From Phascolarctobacterium faecium DSM 14760 (lineage in GTDB: Bacteria > Bacillota > Negativicutes > Acidaminococcales > Acidaminococcaceae): 64,000 bases of DNA. A program made the translations under genes and the position numbers. The notes under the pieces were generated by a model. It made no database searches, had not been told where the DNA came from, and saw only the letters and a program-made list of their open reading frames with translations. This document shows, one piece after another, positions 45,111 through 52,800 of this stretch (its first letter is position 1; every line of letters starts with the position of its first letter). Location: positions 1 to 64,000 of the forward strand of contig NZ_QLTS01000009.1 of the NCBI RefSeq assembly GCF_003269275.1, read 5' to 3'.

Positions 45111-45272
45111 GTAAGATCAGAATAATTTTCTGGTATGTTTATCTGCATACCGGTTTAATTTTGAAAAGCTAGCAAACAAATGGTTTTATCCTGATGTTTA
45201 GCTTTTATAAAAATATAGTTCTAAAATTTTCTGGGATTATATTTTATACAGTTCAGGGAGGAGATGGCAGTT

Positions 45273-45584
45273 ATGAGCGTAGAACCCAATTTTGTAAAAA
45301 TCGGACAAAACATCAAGATTATGCGTATCCGTAAAGGTGTTACCCAATCAGAGCTTGCGAAAAAACTTGGTATTTCTCAAACACATATGAGTAATCTGGA
45401 ACATGGGCGTGTGAGTGTTAATTTGAAAGTTTTGTTAAGACTTTCACATTATTTCAGCTGTGGCGTTGATGCACTTTTAGGCTTAACTTTGAATACTGAG
45501 GTTAAACCTCAAGAGGTAGAAGACAAATATACCGCAGAAGAATTATTGGATATTCTGAAAGTACTGAAAAAACAGGTTATTTAA
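45273..45584 (+). CDS. Small XRE-family regulator, cassette 2 gene B
   Basis: The 103-residue product has a Cro/C1-type domain (VTQSELAKKLGISQTHMSNLEHG) and about 30 extra charged residues (EVEDKYTAEELLDILKVLKKQ) that may dimerise. The start is ATG 45273, spaced correctly from GGGAGGAG; ATG 45264 lies too close to it. It is paralogous to the 70-residue protein at 44031. Confidence 0.75.
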   Translation: MSVEPNFVKIGQNIKIMRIRKGVTQSELAKKLGISQTHMSNLEHGRVSVNLKVLLRLSHYFSCGVDALLGLTLNTEVKPQEVEDKYTAEELLDILKVLKKQVI

Positions 45585-45690
45585 AATCTAGATTGAAGTG
45601 AAGCTTTTAAGATGCAACTCAGATGCTTTGTATATTGGCTTCCACTGATTGGAAAAGTGAGTTTTGCTTTACATTTTTCAAATAACTCCT

Positions 45691-45733
45691 AAAGAACAAA
45701 AAAGCGCACTTTTAGTGCGCTTTTTTGTTCTTT
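45691..45733 (+). terminator. Long perfect terminator hairpin
   Basis: Two perfectly complementary 20-base arms (45691-45710 and 45714-45733) flank a TTT loop, with GCGCACT at the top of the stem and A/T tracts at its base. Confidence 0.85.
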
Positions 45734-45812
45734 ATTTTTAATACTAATTGCATACTGTATACACAAATGCGGGTGAAATAAGAAGAATACTTGTATACAA
45801 TTGCCTAAATGC

Positions 45813-45840
45813 TTGAAAAAAGTTCCGATTGTGTTACAAT
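45813..45840 (+). promoter_or_regulatory. Symporter promoter
   Basis: TTGAAA (45813-45818), 16 bases, TACAAT (45835-45840). Confidence 0.5.
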
Positions 45841-45928
45841 AGAAAACGTTGTTGGATATTGTTAGTTAATATTTTCGTGGAATACCAACGAAATAAAATT
45901 AATTTATTTGAGGGGTTGAGCTAGGATA

Positions 45929-47317
45929 ATGATGGATATTTTAAACACTATCAATAGTTTTGTGTGGGGACCGCCGTTAATGGTTTTGCTTATTGGCACA
46001 GGTATTTTACTGACTGTAAGATTAGGTTTATTACAGGTCATAAAGCTGCCAACCGCATTGAAATTGATTTTTACTGCAAGAAATACAGGCAACGGCGATA
46101 TCAATAGCTTTAAAGCCTTGTGTACGGCGTTGGCAGCTACTGTTGGTACAGGTAATATCGTAGGTGTTGCTACAGCGATCAAGGCAGGTGGTCCCGGAGC
46201 GTTGTTCTGGATGTGGATGGCGGCTTTTTTCGGTATGGCAACTAAATATGCCGAAGGTGTTTTAGCAGTGAAATACAGAACGGTTGATGCCAACGGCAAT
46301 ATTTCCGGCGGACCGATGCATTATATTGAACAGGGACTTGGTAAAAAATATAAACCTCTGGCAGTTATGTTTTCGGTATTCGGAGTGATGGTTGCCTGTT
46401 TAGGCAGCGGTACTTTTACACAGGTCAATGCTATCGTTGAGATCACTAATCTTTCCATAGGGATCCCGGTCATGTATACGGCAGCTATTCTGACTGTTTT
46501 GGTGGCAATCGTAACTATCGGCGGCTTGAAATCTATCGCGATGGTAGCAGGAAAAATAGTGCCATTTATGGCGTTAGTTTATATGCTTACTACAGCGGCA
46601 GTACTGATCGTATTTGCAGATCAGGTACCTGCAGCATTTGCTCTTATCATTGAAAGTGCTTTTAATCCTACGGCGGCAGCTGGTGGATTTTTGGGTGCTA
46701 CTGTTATGCTGGCGATGCGCAGTGGTATTGCGCGCGGTATTTTTTCTAACGAAGCCGGTTTAGGCAGTGCTCCGATTGTAGCAGCGGCGGCAAAAACAAA
46801 ATGGCCTGCTGAGCAGGGGCTGGTATCAATGACGGGAACTTTTATCGATACGATCATTATTTGCACAATGACAGGTTTGGTTCTGGTGGTTTCCGGAGTT
46901 TGGACAGGCGATTTGAATGGTGCGGCTATGACTCAATCTGCTTTTGCAATGGCTTTCCCTGCAATGGCAAAATATTTATTGATGATAGGTTTAGTGTTAT
47001 TTGCTTTTACTACTATTTTGGGTTGGAATTATTACGGTGAACGCTGCATTGAATACCTTTTTGGCACGAAAAGTATCATGCCTTATCGTTTAGTCTTCAT
47101 TGGTCTTGTGGCGTCCGGTGCTTTTTTAAAGCTGGAAACGATTTGGGTTTTGGCTGATATCGTTAACGGTTTAATGGCGATTCCGAATCTGATTGCTTTG
47201 CTGGGATTGAGTGGAGTAGTTGTGGCAGAAACAAAAGCTTATTTTACATATTGGGAAAAAGTGCGTTCCCGGAAAAAAAGAATTGATATTATTGGTGAAC
47301 CTGAATATAGTGAATAA
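45929..47317 (+). CDS. Sodium:alanine symporter (AGCS family)
   Basis: A 462-residue membrane carrier that imports alanine, glycine or related amino acids with sodium. About eleven spans are visible. Family motifs include ALCTALAATVGTGNIVGVATAIKAGGPGA, with the signature near residue 60, and SNEAGLGSAPIVAAAAKT. Two adjacent ATG codons (45929, 45932) could start it. It is a single gene with its own promoter and terminator. Confidence 0.95.
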   Translation: MMDILNTINSFVWGPPLMVLLIGTGILLTVRLGLLQVIKLPTALKLIFTARNTGNGDINSFKALCTALAATVGTGNIVGVATAIKAGGPGALFWMWMAAFFGMATKYAEGVLAVKYRTVDANGNISGGPMHYIEQGLGKKYKPLAVMFSVFGVMVACLGSGTFTQVNAIVEITNLSIGIPVMYTAAILTVLVAIVTIGGLKSIAMVAGKIVPFMALVYMLTTAAVLIVFADQVPAAFALIIESAFNPTAAAGGFLGATVMLAMRSGIARGIFSNEAGLGSAPIVAAAAKTKWPAEQGLVSMTGTFIDTIIICTMTGLVLVVSGVWTGDLNGAAMTQSAFAMAFPAMAKYLLMIGLVLFAFTTILGWNYYGERCIEYLFGTKSIMPYRLVFIGLVASGAFLKLETIWVLADIVNGLMAIPNLIALLGLSGVVVAETKAYFTYWEKVRSRKKRIDIIGEPEYSE

Positions 47318-47354
47318 AAAATATCCCGCAGCTTAAGCTGTGGGATATTTTTTG
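47316..47354 (+). terminator. Intrinsic terminator
   Basis: AAAAAATATCCC-GCAGCTT pairs with AAGCTGTGGGATATTTTTT through one G-T pair. Confidence 0.88.
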
Positions 47355-47424
47355 ACTTCTGGCAGAAGTCATTTTTTTGTGGTAATATGAAAGCAGAGAA
47401 AGACAAGGTAAAGGAGCTGGAGGT

Positions 47425-47763
47425 ATGGAAAAGGCAGAGGTAATTAAAGCGTTTCATTTGATGTGGGATAATTATCCGGAGTCGGCAATGCTTATTGATA
47501 AAAAGCGTAATATTATTGCTGCCAATAAAGTCGCACCCAGTACAGGACGCATAGAGGGCAACAAGTGTGCTTTAGTTGAGCCGTTAGAACAGCACAAGGG
47601 CTGCAGGGCAGAAGAAGCGTGGAAGAATGGTGAAGCCAGTTATCGTAAAAAAGTCGGTAAATTAGGTGACGTAGTTTCTTTTTGGATCCCTGTCGATGGT
47701 TATCCTGATTATTTGGTGCATTTTTCTGTCGGTTCGATTCAAAAATATGAATATAACGTTTGA
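47425..47763 (+). CDS. Small PAS-like protein
   Basis: The 112-residue product looks like an isolated PAS-type sensor fold: ESAMLIDKKRNIIAANKVAP near the start, a Cys pair (NKCALVEP, HKGCRAEE) and a final VSFWIPVDGYPDYLVHFSVG strand pair. There is no output domain. The two Cys could bind a cofactor or form a disulfide. AAGGAGCTGGAGG precedes ATG 47425. Function unknown. Confidence 0.6.
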   Translation: MEKAEVIKAFHLMWDNYPESAMLIDKKRNIIAANKVAPSTGRIEGNKCALVEPLEQHKGCRAEEAWKNGEASYRKKVGKLGDVVSFWIPVDGYPDYLVHFSVGSIQKYEYNV

Positions 47764-47766
47764 AAA

Positions 47767-47800
47767 TAAACCCTGCTGTAATTTGCAGCAGGGTTTTATA
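47767..47800 (+). terminator. Intrinsic terminator
   Basis: AAACCCTGCTG pairs with CAGCAGGGTTT. Confidence 0.85.
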
Positions 47801-47849
47801 TGACCAGAATAAACGAAGTATTATATTTCGTTCTTTATGATTTATGCAA

Positions 47850-47887
47850 AATAAAAAAGACGCAGAACAAGTCTGCATCTGTCTTTT
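47850..47887 (-). terminator. Terminator of the tRNA-Arg gene, minus strand
   Basis: On the minus strand AAAAGAC-AGA-TGCAGA pairs with TCTGC-GTCTTTT and ends in T. It lies just past the 3' end of the tRNA-Arg remnant. Confidence 0.6.
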
Positions 47888-47891
47888 CCAT

Positions 47892-47938
47892 TGGTACGCC
47901 CGAGTGGAATCGAACCACCGCACACGGCTCCGGAGGGC
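47892..47938 (-). other. Left attachment site: 3' half of tRNA-Arg(CCG)
   Basis: On the minus strand this reads CTCCGGA (anticodon loop, anticodon CCG), then GCCGT, a short variable region, a GGTGG-TTCGATT T arm and CGGGCGT-ACCA. The 5' half is absent: upstream bases do not pair with the anticodon stem. This is the duplicated core left by integrase-mediated insertion, which should restore a full tRNA-Arg at the far end of the prophage. Confidence 0.88.
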
Positions 47939-47968
47939 TTATTGCAAGCTTGAAAACCATTGATATAA

Positions 47969-49087
47969 CTAGCTTTGTTGCTTTATGGTCGCAGTTTTGG
48001 TCGCACTCTTTGTTTTTTTCTTCTGAAAAAGGTCTATTATATGTCTGTTAAATCCTGGCATTGCATGTCCGTACATTTTAAGTGTTGTGTTTGCGTCAGC
48101 GTGTCCAAGACACCTTGATACTTCTAAGATGGGTATATCTTTGGTGAGTGCTGCTGTAGCAAATGTATGCCTGAATGTATGGATATTTTTATTTATTCCG
48201 GCCAACTCACATATCTTTACCCAAGCACGTCGGATATTTCCATAGTTAAGGGCTTTGCCGCTTTCGGTACAAAATACGAAGCCGTTTATATAAGTGATTT
48301 TACCGCTTGTCTGCATAGCTTTTAGTCTTTCTATGCATGCATCATAGACGATCGGGATGTGACGTATACCTGCTTTTGTTTTAGGATCATGGAATACTTG
48401 ACCAGTACCACTGTCTTTTGCGCGTTGTATACAAATTTCTCTTTTATCAAAATCAATATCTTCCCATTTTATTGCAAGAAGTTCACCTATCCTGCAGCCA
48501 AGTACTAGGAGCAAATAAAATAATGTGTAGTATTTTTTATAGTATTTATTGGTCCGTAGTACACGGAAGATGCGGAGCAGTTCACTAAAAGAAAATACTG
48601 ACATTTCTTTATATTTGATTTTCACCGGTTCAACAGCTTGCATTGGATTATATTGTACCATTCTCAGAGCCACAGCTTTCTTGTAAGCGGAGAAAAGTAA
48701 CTTATGTATCTTACTTATTGAAGAGGTACTTAAAACACCGTCATAGCTATTATACAGCTTTTGTATTTCTTTGCCGCTGAGCTGGTCAATGGGTATATGT
48801 GCAATAGGAGCAAGCTTATTAGCACTTTGTTTTTGCCTTGCAAAACTGCTGCTGCGTAGGTGTGGTTTTTGATATGTTTCTAAAAATTCTATTACCCATT
48901 CACCAATGGTAATAGAAGATGCTGTGAGATTACCTTTATCACGTTCTGCACGTATTTCTTTCTTAAATTCTTTAGCTTCTTTTTCGGTGGCAAAGCGTTT
49001 ACGGTGACGTTTGCCGTCGTTGTCGCAGTAGTCGTAACAATATTTTTTTCGTACTTTGTCGTACCATATTGTTCCGTCGCCGTACAT
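47969..49087 (-). CDS. int: Tyrosine recombinase integrase
   Basis: The 372-residue protein catalyses integration and excision. It has an N-terminal arm-type DNA-binding part (YCYDYCDNDGKRHRKRF), a core-binding SAM-like domain and a catalytic domain with Arg in GCRIGELLAI, Lys in KTKAGIR, HxxR in HTFRHTFA, His in LGHADANTT and nucleophile Tyr in LKMYGHA. Its stop lies about 30 bases from the attachment core. Confidence 0.97.
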   Translation of the reverse strand: MYGDGTIWYDKVRKKYCYDYCDNDGKRHRKRFATEKEAKEFKKEIRAERDKGNLTASSITIGEWVIEFLETYQKPHLRSSSFARQKQSANKLAPIAHIPIDQLSGKEIQKLYNSYDGVLSTSSISKIHKLLFSAYKKAVALRMVQYNPMQAVEPVKIKYKEMSVFSFSELLRIFRVLRTNKYYKKYYTLFYLLLVLGCRIGELLAIKWEDIDFDKREICIQRAKDSGTGQVFHDPKTKAGIRHIPIVYDACIERLKAMQTSGKITYINGFVFCTESGKALNYGNIRRAWVKICELAGINKNIHTFRHTFATAALTKDIPILEVSRCLGHADANTTLKMYGHAMPGFNRHIIDLFQKKKTKSATKTATIKQQS

Positions 49088-49128
49088 TGCTTCACTTCCT
49101 TTTTTTATTATATTTTTGGGGATGTTTT

Positions 49129-49347
49129 TTACAAACTTATAAGGTAAGAATGTATATCAGACAGTTCGCGTTGAATATAGCGCAAGTCGTGATATATATC
49201 ATCCATACCAGATTTAATAAGCCAAAGGCTATCAATTTCTTGTGATATTAAATTTATTTGATACGCTTGGAAACAAAGCATACATATGATAATTAATAAC
49301 AAAATGTTAGTAAGATTAATAGTGTTAATTTTAAATTTATTATCCAT
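49129..49347 (-). CDS. Small phage membrane protein
   Basis: A 72-residue protein with one span (TNILLLIIICMLCFQAY) followed by a charged amphipathic helix that may form a coiled coil. GAGGCAC precedes the ATG. It lies between the metallopeptidase-like gene and int in the lysogeny operon, where phages often place exclusion or lysogenic-conversion proteins, but no specific function can be assigned. Confidence 0.6.
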   Translation of the reverse strand: MDNKFKINTINLTNILLLIIICMLCFQAYQINLISQEIDSLWLIKSGMDDIYHDLRYIQRELSDIHSYLISL

Positions 49348-49383
49348 AATTTAGTGCCTCTATACTTATAGTTTTTATTAAAT

Positions 49384-49596
49384 TCATTTATGACGTTGAG
49401 CTTCAAGTTCATCAACAAAACAATAGTTATCAAAGTCATTATTTATAATATGCTCCTGCTCATGCAGAAGAGTTTTTCTGTTTGCTTCATAGGTAAGACG
49501 TGCATTCAAGACACATATTTTTTCTCCATCCGCATTTGTAACGCAATATCCACCTATTTTGCAAGGAAGGTCTGCAAGAACCACCCTTGATATCAT
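49384..49596 (-). CDS. Small ImmA/IrrE-like metallopeptidase
   Basis: The 70-residue product carries a zinc-protease motif, LLHEQEHIINNDFD (HExxH), and sits directly behind the repressor gene, the usual place for ImmA-type proteases that cleave phage or ICE repressors. It is much shorter than typical ImmA proteins, so it may be a minimal form. The start is ATG 49596 with GGAG eight bases upstream; the GTG at 49605 overlaps the ribosome site. Confidence 0.65.
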   Translation of the reverse strand: MISRVVLADLPCKIGGYCVTNADGEKICVLNARLTYEANRKTLLHEQEHIINNDFDNYCFVDELEAQRHK

Positions 49597-49610
49597 GGTT
49601 ATCACTCCTG

Positions 49611-49988
49611 TTACTCTTCGTATTCTTCTTTCTTTTTCATTCTTGAAATGAGTTCTGCAGCTACTTTTAAATCTTCCGGAGATACATTTTTGGCCGCATC
49701 AAATAATATACGCATACCTGGATTTTCATAAAGTTCTTGGGCCATCTTTGCTGCCTCAGGATCAATGTAATAACCCTGTTTTTCGGTAAGGCCGTTATCT
49801 TCAATGAGATTACTTTTTTTTAATCCAAAATGATCTGCTATTTTTTGAATGGCACCCATTCGCGGTTCTTTTGCACCACTTTCCCATGTAGAAACAGCCT
49901 TATCCGTAACTCCCGCGATAAGGGCCAAATCTTTTTGAGATAGTTTATATTTTTCTCTTAGTAATTTTATGTTCTCTTTTATTCCCAA
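49611..49988 (-). CDS. Phage XRE-family repressor (CI-like)
   Basis: The 125-residue protein has an N-terminal Cro/C1 helix-turn-helix (LSQKDLALIAGVTDKAVSTWESG) and a short C-terminal region with no LexA-type protease fold. It likely keeps the prophage silent by binding operators in the divergent region 50008-50096. I place the start at TTG 49988, six bases after AGAGGTG; the GTG at 49997 is part of that ribosome site. An ImmA-like gene follows it. Confidence 0.85.
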   Translation of the reverse strand: MGIKENIKLLREKYKLSQKDLALIAGVTDKAVSTWESGAKEPRMGAIQKIADHFGLKKSNLIEDNGLTEKQGYYIDPEAAKMAQELYENPGMRILFDAAKNVSPEDLKVAAELISRMKKKEEYEE

Positions 49989-50007
49989 TGATTTCACCTC
50001 TTTTTAT

Positions 50008-50096
50008 ATAATACACTGAAAGTAGAAGAAAATCAATGATGATATGAAAAAAATCTACTTTTAGCGGTTGACAATCTACTGAAAGTAGATTAAAAT
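50008..50096. promoter_or_regulatory. Lysogeny switch: divergent promoters and operators
   Basis: Rightward promoter: TTGACA (50068-50073), 17 bases, TAAAAT (50091-50096). Its spacer is filled by the palindrome AATCTACT-GAA-AGTAGATT (50073-50091). Leftward promoter: TTGATT (complement of 50031-50036), 17 bases, TATTAT (complement of 50008-50013), with a half-conserved site ACTGAAAGTAGA (50015-50026) in its spacer. A third copy, ATCTACTTTTAG (50053-50064), lies between. This is a typical phage repressor/Cro switch. Confidence 0.8.
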
Positions 50097-50128
50097 ATTA
50101 TCAGAGGCAACACATAGGAGGCGATAAA

Positions 50129-50323
50129 ATGGAAGATATTTCGTTAAAACAAGCCAGGTTACTTAGAGAAAAGACACAAGATTATATGGCGGAACTTCTA
50201 GGAATCCATGTTCAAACGTATCGTAAACTTGAACAAAACCCAGATAGTGTTACCATTGGTCAAGCAAAGGTTATTTCGAAAAACTTAGGCTTTCCGTATG
50301 ACACTATTTTTTTTAACAATTAG
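50129..50323 (+). CDS. Cro-like XRE regulator
   Basis: The 64-residue product of the first rightward gene is a lone helix-turn-helix domain (ISLKQARLLREKTQDYMAELLGIHVQTYRKLEQ). TAGGAGG precedes ATG 50129. Position opposite the repressor suggests a Cro-type role in turning off the lysogeny promoter. Confidence 0.75.
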   Translation: MEDISLKQARLLREKTQDYMAELLGIHVQTYRKLEQNPDSVTIGQAKVISKNLGFPYDTIFFNN

Positions 50324-50324
50324 C

Positions 50325-50339
50325 TCTACCTAAAGTAGA
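50325..50339. promoter_or_regulatory. Additional repressor-operator-like site
   Basis: TCTAC-CTAAA-GTAGA repeats the half-sites of the switch region just after the Cro-like gene. Confidence 0.5.
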
Positions 50340-50378
50340 AGGGGCTTGATGAAATTGAAAGAAAGGAGGATCAGGAAG

Positions 50379-50630
50379 ATGGAACTTGTGACGTGTGACG
50401 AGTATGCGAAAAGCAGAGGATTATCGTTGGTTACCATTCGAAGGTATTGCCGTGAAGGAATTGTCCCATACCTTCGGATTGGGAAGGTATATAGGTTAGA
50501 TCCTCCGCTAGTTGATGAAGCTTTAGCACAAGTTATGCGTGAGAATATGGAATATCGATCTAATGGGATAAAGCGAAGTCGTAAGCGAAGGAAAAATTTT
50601 GATTTTGAAGCAGCGTTAAAGGCTTTATAG
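50379..50630 (+). CDS. MerR/excisionase-like DNA-binding protein
   Basis: The 83-residue product has a winged-helix domain of the excisionase/HTH_17 kind (VTCDEYAKSRGLSLVTIRRYCREGIVPYLRIGKVYRLD) and a basic tail (KRSRKRRKNFD). It may help integrase in excision or regulate early genes. The start is ATG 50379 behind AAGGAGG; a longer frame from the previous gene is possible. Confidence 0.7.
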   Translation: MELVTCDEYAKSRGLSLVTIRRYCREGIVPYLRIGKVYRLDPPLVDEALAQVMRENMEYRSNGIKRSRKRRKNFDFEAALKAL

Positions 50631-50641
50631 GAGATGAGAAA

Positions 50642-50824
50642 ATGAAGAACATTTATGAAGATATTCACTTAGCATACTTAGCAGCGGTTGATATAATAGC
50701 AGGCTTACTTAATAGTATTGCAAGGTATCCGGCTATGTGGTTACTGACTGTAGTAGCAACACTGGTAGCAGTACGAATGATCTACAATATTGGTTACGCT
50801 ATGGGGCAGGTGGCAGGCTTATGA
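50642..50824 (+). CDS. Small phage membrane protein
   Basis: A 60-residue protein with a membrane span (AMWLLTVVATLVAVRMIY) after an amphipathic N-terminus. GGAGATG precedes the ATG. The stop overlaps the start of the next tiny gene. Function unknown. Confidence 0.55.
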   Translation: MKNIYEDIHLAYLAAVDIIAGLLNSIARYPAMWLLTVVATLVAVRMIYNIGYAMGQVAGL

Positions 50825-50916
50825 TTAGAGATTTTACCGTAGCAACTACTGCAATATTTGTCGGAACATACATTGCTATTATGGCTGCTGTAGTGACAGT
50901 AGGGGTGTTGAGATGA
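50821..50916 (+). CDS. 31-residue membrane peptide
   Basis: ATG 50821 overlaps the previous stop (ATGA), and GGGGCAGGTGG lies upstream. The peptide is almost wholly hydrophobic (TTAIFVGTYIAIMAAVVTVGV). Tight coupling and hydrophobicity support a real gene; function unknown. Confidence 0.5.
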   Translation: MIRDFTVATTAIFVGTYIAIMAAVVTVGVLR

Positions 50917-50931
50917 TAGGCAAAAGAAAAA

Positions 50932-51001
50932 GAGCTACCGAAGTTGCAGCTTCGATAGCTCAGGGTGGACATGTAAATTTTACGAAGTTTAGCGTCCACC
51001 T
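50932..51001 (+). other. Two tandem RNA hairpins
   Basis: GAGCTACCGAAG (50932-50943) pairs with CTTCGATAGCTC (50950-50961) over 11 bp with one mismatch. Then GGTGGAC (50964-50970) pairs with GTCCACC (50994-51000). They lie in the leader of the next gene and may control early transcription or translation. Confidence 0.5.
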
Positions 51002-51034
51002 TCATTTTAGCAAAAGAATTGGAGGATTGCAAGT

Positions 51035-51277
51035 ATGGATAAATTTGATGATTTAGTATATTCGCTTCGGTATGAAGCAGAGGCTATTCTAGAGAATCTG
51101 AAGGAAATGGATGATCTGGATGGTGATGAAGCTAAAGTCAGTACATTGCTGAAATGGATCAAAAGTAGTGCAAATAGTATTGAAAATAAAATTGAAGATT
51201 ATCAACCTAACCAGGGAATAACAACAGCTGAATTACGTAGCAAGATGATACTAAGCTATCCGGGGAGGGCATTATGA
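51035..51277 (+). CDS. Phage protein of unknown function
   Basis: The 80-residue acidic, helical product (EAILENLKEMDDLDGDEAKV) shows no recognised motif. ATTGGAGG precedes ATG 51035. Its stop overlaps the start of the recombination gene, so the two are coupled. Confidence 0.6.
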   Translation: MDKFDDLVYSLRYEAEAILENLKEMDDLDGDEAKVSTLLKWIKSSANSIENKIEDYQPNQGITTAELRSKMILSYPGRAL

Positions 51278-51963
51278 TGGACGATAGATATACAGCTGTA
51301 TCTAATCCACCAAAAGATGCTTTAAAAGAAATAGAATTTGGTGCATTGCGTGGTAAAAGTGATATTAATCCGCAATGGAAAATAGAAGCAATGACGGAAA
51401 AATATGGGATGTGTGGAATTGGTTGGAAATTTGAAATTGTTGATATACGTACTACTTGTATGCAGGATGACGGAAGAATATTGCTTTTTATGCAGGTGAA
51501 TTTGTTCATAAAAGACGGTGAAAATTGGAGTGCTCCTATCCCTGGTTATGGTGGGGATATGATTGTAAAGAAAAATAAGAATGGGATTGAACCTAATGAT
51601 GAAGCTTATAAGATGTGTTTAACAGATGCACTCGGAAATGCTTTGAAGTACGTTGGTGTTGCGGCTTCTGTATATCGCGGTTTTTATGAAACAAAACATG
51701 AAAAACGGCAAGCTGATAAACGTGAAGAAAAGAAACGTCAAGAAGAAAGCCCAATTCAAATTACGTCTACCAGTGCATCTGGTTATGTAAGATTTATAAA
51801 TGGTATTCAGTGTCAAGTTAAAAGTACTCGAAATAACGAATGGTATGACGTAGAATATTTAACTCTGAAAAATTTAGAAGAAATTCTTGAAGATGAAAAA
51901 TATTCTGATGCTTATGATGCTATTAGATCAATGATCAATGCTAAGGCAGCTGGGATGAAATGA
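51274..51963 (+). CDS. Phage recombination protein, Rad52/single-strand-annealing-like
   Basis: The 229-residue product resembles a common firmicute phage protein: FGALRGKSDINPQWKIEAMTEKYG, CGIGWKFEIVD, and TDALGNALKYVGVAASVYRGFYETK. Such proteins are placed with Rad52/Sak-type annealing proteins that promote phage recombination. A charged linker (about 145-160) separates this core from a C-terminal domain. Neighbouring NinB-like and HNH genes support a recombination module. I recognise the family by pattern, not by exact match. Confidence 0.6.
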   Translation: MMDDRYTAVSNPPKDALKEIEFGALRGKSDINPQWKIEAMTEKYGMCGIGWKFEIVDIRTTCMQDDGRILLFMQVNLFIKDGENWSAPIPGYGGDMIVKKNKNGIEPNDEAYKMCLTDALGNALKYVGVAASVYRGFYETKHEKRQADKREEKKRQEESPIQITSTSASGYVRFINGIQCQVKSTRNNEWYDVEYLTLKNLEEILEDEKYSDAYDAIRSMINAKAAGMK

Positions 51964-52535
51964 AGTTCACGGTTAAAGGGTTACAGAGATTAAAAGGGAT
52001 GGGATACATAAATTTAGTAGTACCTGTCCCTTTATCAGAGGAAGAAGAAATCAATAAAATCGATCCTGAAAAGCAGTATGTTGTAGAGGTCAAGCAATGG
52101 CGCAAAGGGCGTTCTAACGACGCTAATAAATACGCTTGGGTATTGTGTCAAAAAATAGCAGAAAAGCTGTCAGAAGAGAGCTTTCATAGCAAGGAAGATG
52201 TTTACAGGAAGGCGATCAGGGAATGTGGTTACGGCAGAATATGGCCAGTGCCAACTGATGCTGTAAACAGAACTATTGAAATTTGGCAAAGCAATGGTGT
52301 TGGCTGGATAGCTGAATTGCTTGGTGAATGTCAGAACATTAAAGGCTATAGCAATGTAAGGGTATATTACGGTAGCAGTGCTTATGACACGAAAGAGATG
52401 AGCCGTTTTATAGATTGTTTGGTATCTATGGCAAAAGATATTGGCGTAGAAACTAGGCCGCAGGAAGAATTAGATGAGCTGATCAAGGAGTGGGGCGTTA
52501 AAGATGATTCCAAAAATAAAGAGGATAAGACTTAA
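51960..52535 (+). CDS. NinB-like phage recombination protein
   Basis: The 191-residue product has the RSNDANKYAWVLCQKIAEKL motif seen in NinB-like proteins ('RS-x-x-N-x-Y-W') that act in phage recombination. ATG 51960 overlaps the previous stop. The HNH gene starts within its last 32 bases. The exact function is not proven. Confidence 0.6.
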   Translation: MKFTVKGLQRLKGMGYINLVVPVPLSEEEEINKIDPEKQYVVEVKQWRKGRSNDANKYAWVLCQKIAEKLSEESFHSKEDVYRKAIRECGYGRIWPVPTDAVNRTIEIWQSNGVGWIAELLGECQNIKGYSNVRVYYGSSAYDTKEMSRFIDCLVSMAKDIGVETRPQEELDELIKEWGVKDDSKNKEDKT

Positions 52536-52794
52536 GGGTAAAGCGCTTAAAAAACTCTGCGAGGAAGTATATCGGCGTGATGATTGTTTGTGTGTAAACT
52601 GCAATAGCTTTGTTGAGCTTGGAGTTAAGCCACACCATGAGCCACTAAAGTCACAAGGCGGACAGGATAGATTGGAAGATATGGCAATGCTTTGTAATAA
52701 ATGCCATTACCTGCGCCACAATGCCGCCGAGGGCGTTGTAATTGGGCAAAAGGTAAAAGCGTATTTATCTACAAAATATGACCATCAGGAGTAA
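52504..52794 (+). CDS. HNH endonuclease
   Basis: A 96-residue single-domain nuclease. Zinc-binding CVNCN and CNKC pairs flank the catalytic HHEPLKSQGGQDRLEDMAMLCNKCHYLRH. Its position after recombination genes is typical of phage HNH proteins that aid recombination or packaging. Confidence 0.88.
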   Translation: MIPKIKRIRLKGKALKKLCEEVYRRDDCLCVNCNSFVELGVKPHHEPLKSQGGQDRLEDMAMLCNKCHYLRHNAAEGVVIGQKVKAYLSTKYDHQE

Positions 52795-52800
52795 AGTGCT

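Larger units (their letters stand above)
45585..45928. other. Intergenic region before the alanine symporter
   Basis: 344 bases without a gene. It holds the terminator at 45691-45733 and the promoter at 45813-45840; nothing else is evident. Confidence 0.6.

Noticed and set aside
47892-47970. A complete tRNA-Arg gene
   Set aside because: The bases that should form the 5' half do not pair with the anticodon stem or acceptor; only the 3' half is present.
50913-51056. 47-codon frame between the 31-residue peptide and the 80-residue protein
   Set aside because: It has a passable AGGGG ribosome site, but its codons are dictated by two strong hairpins and its end runs into the next gene out of frame. 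Treated as leader RNA.
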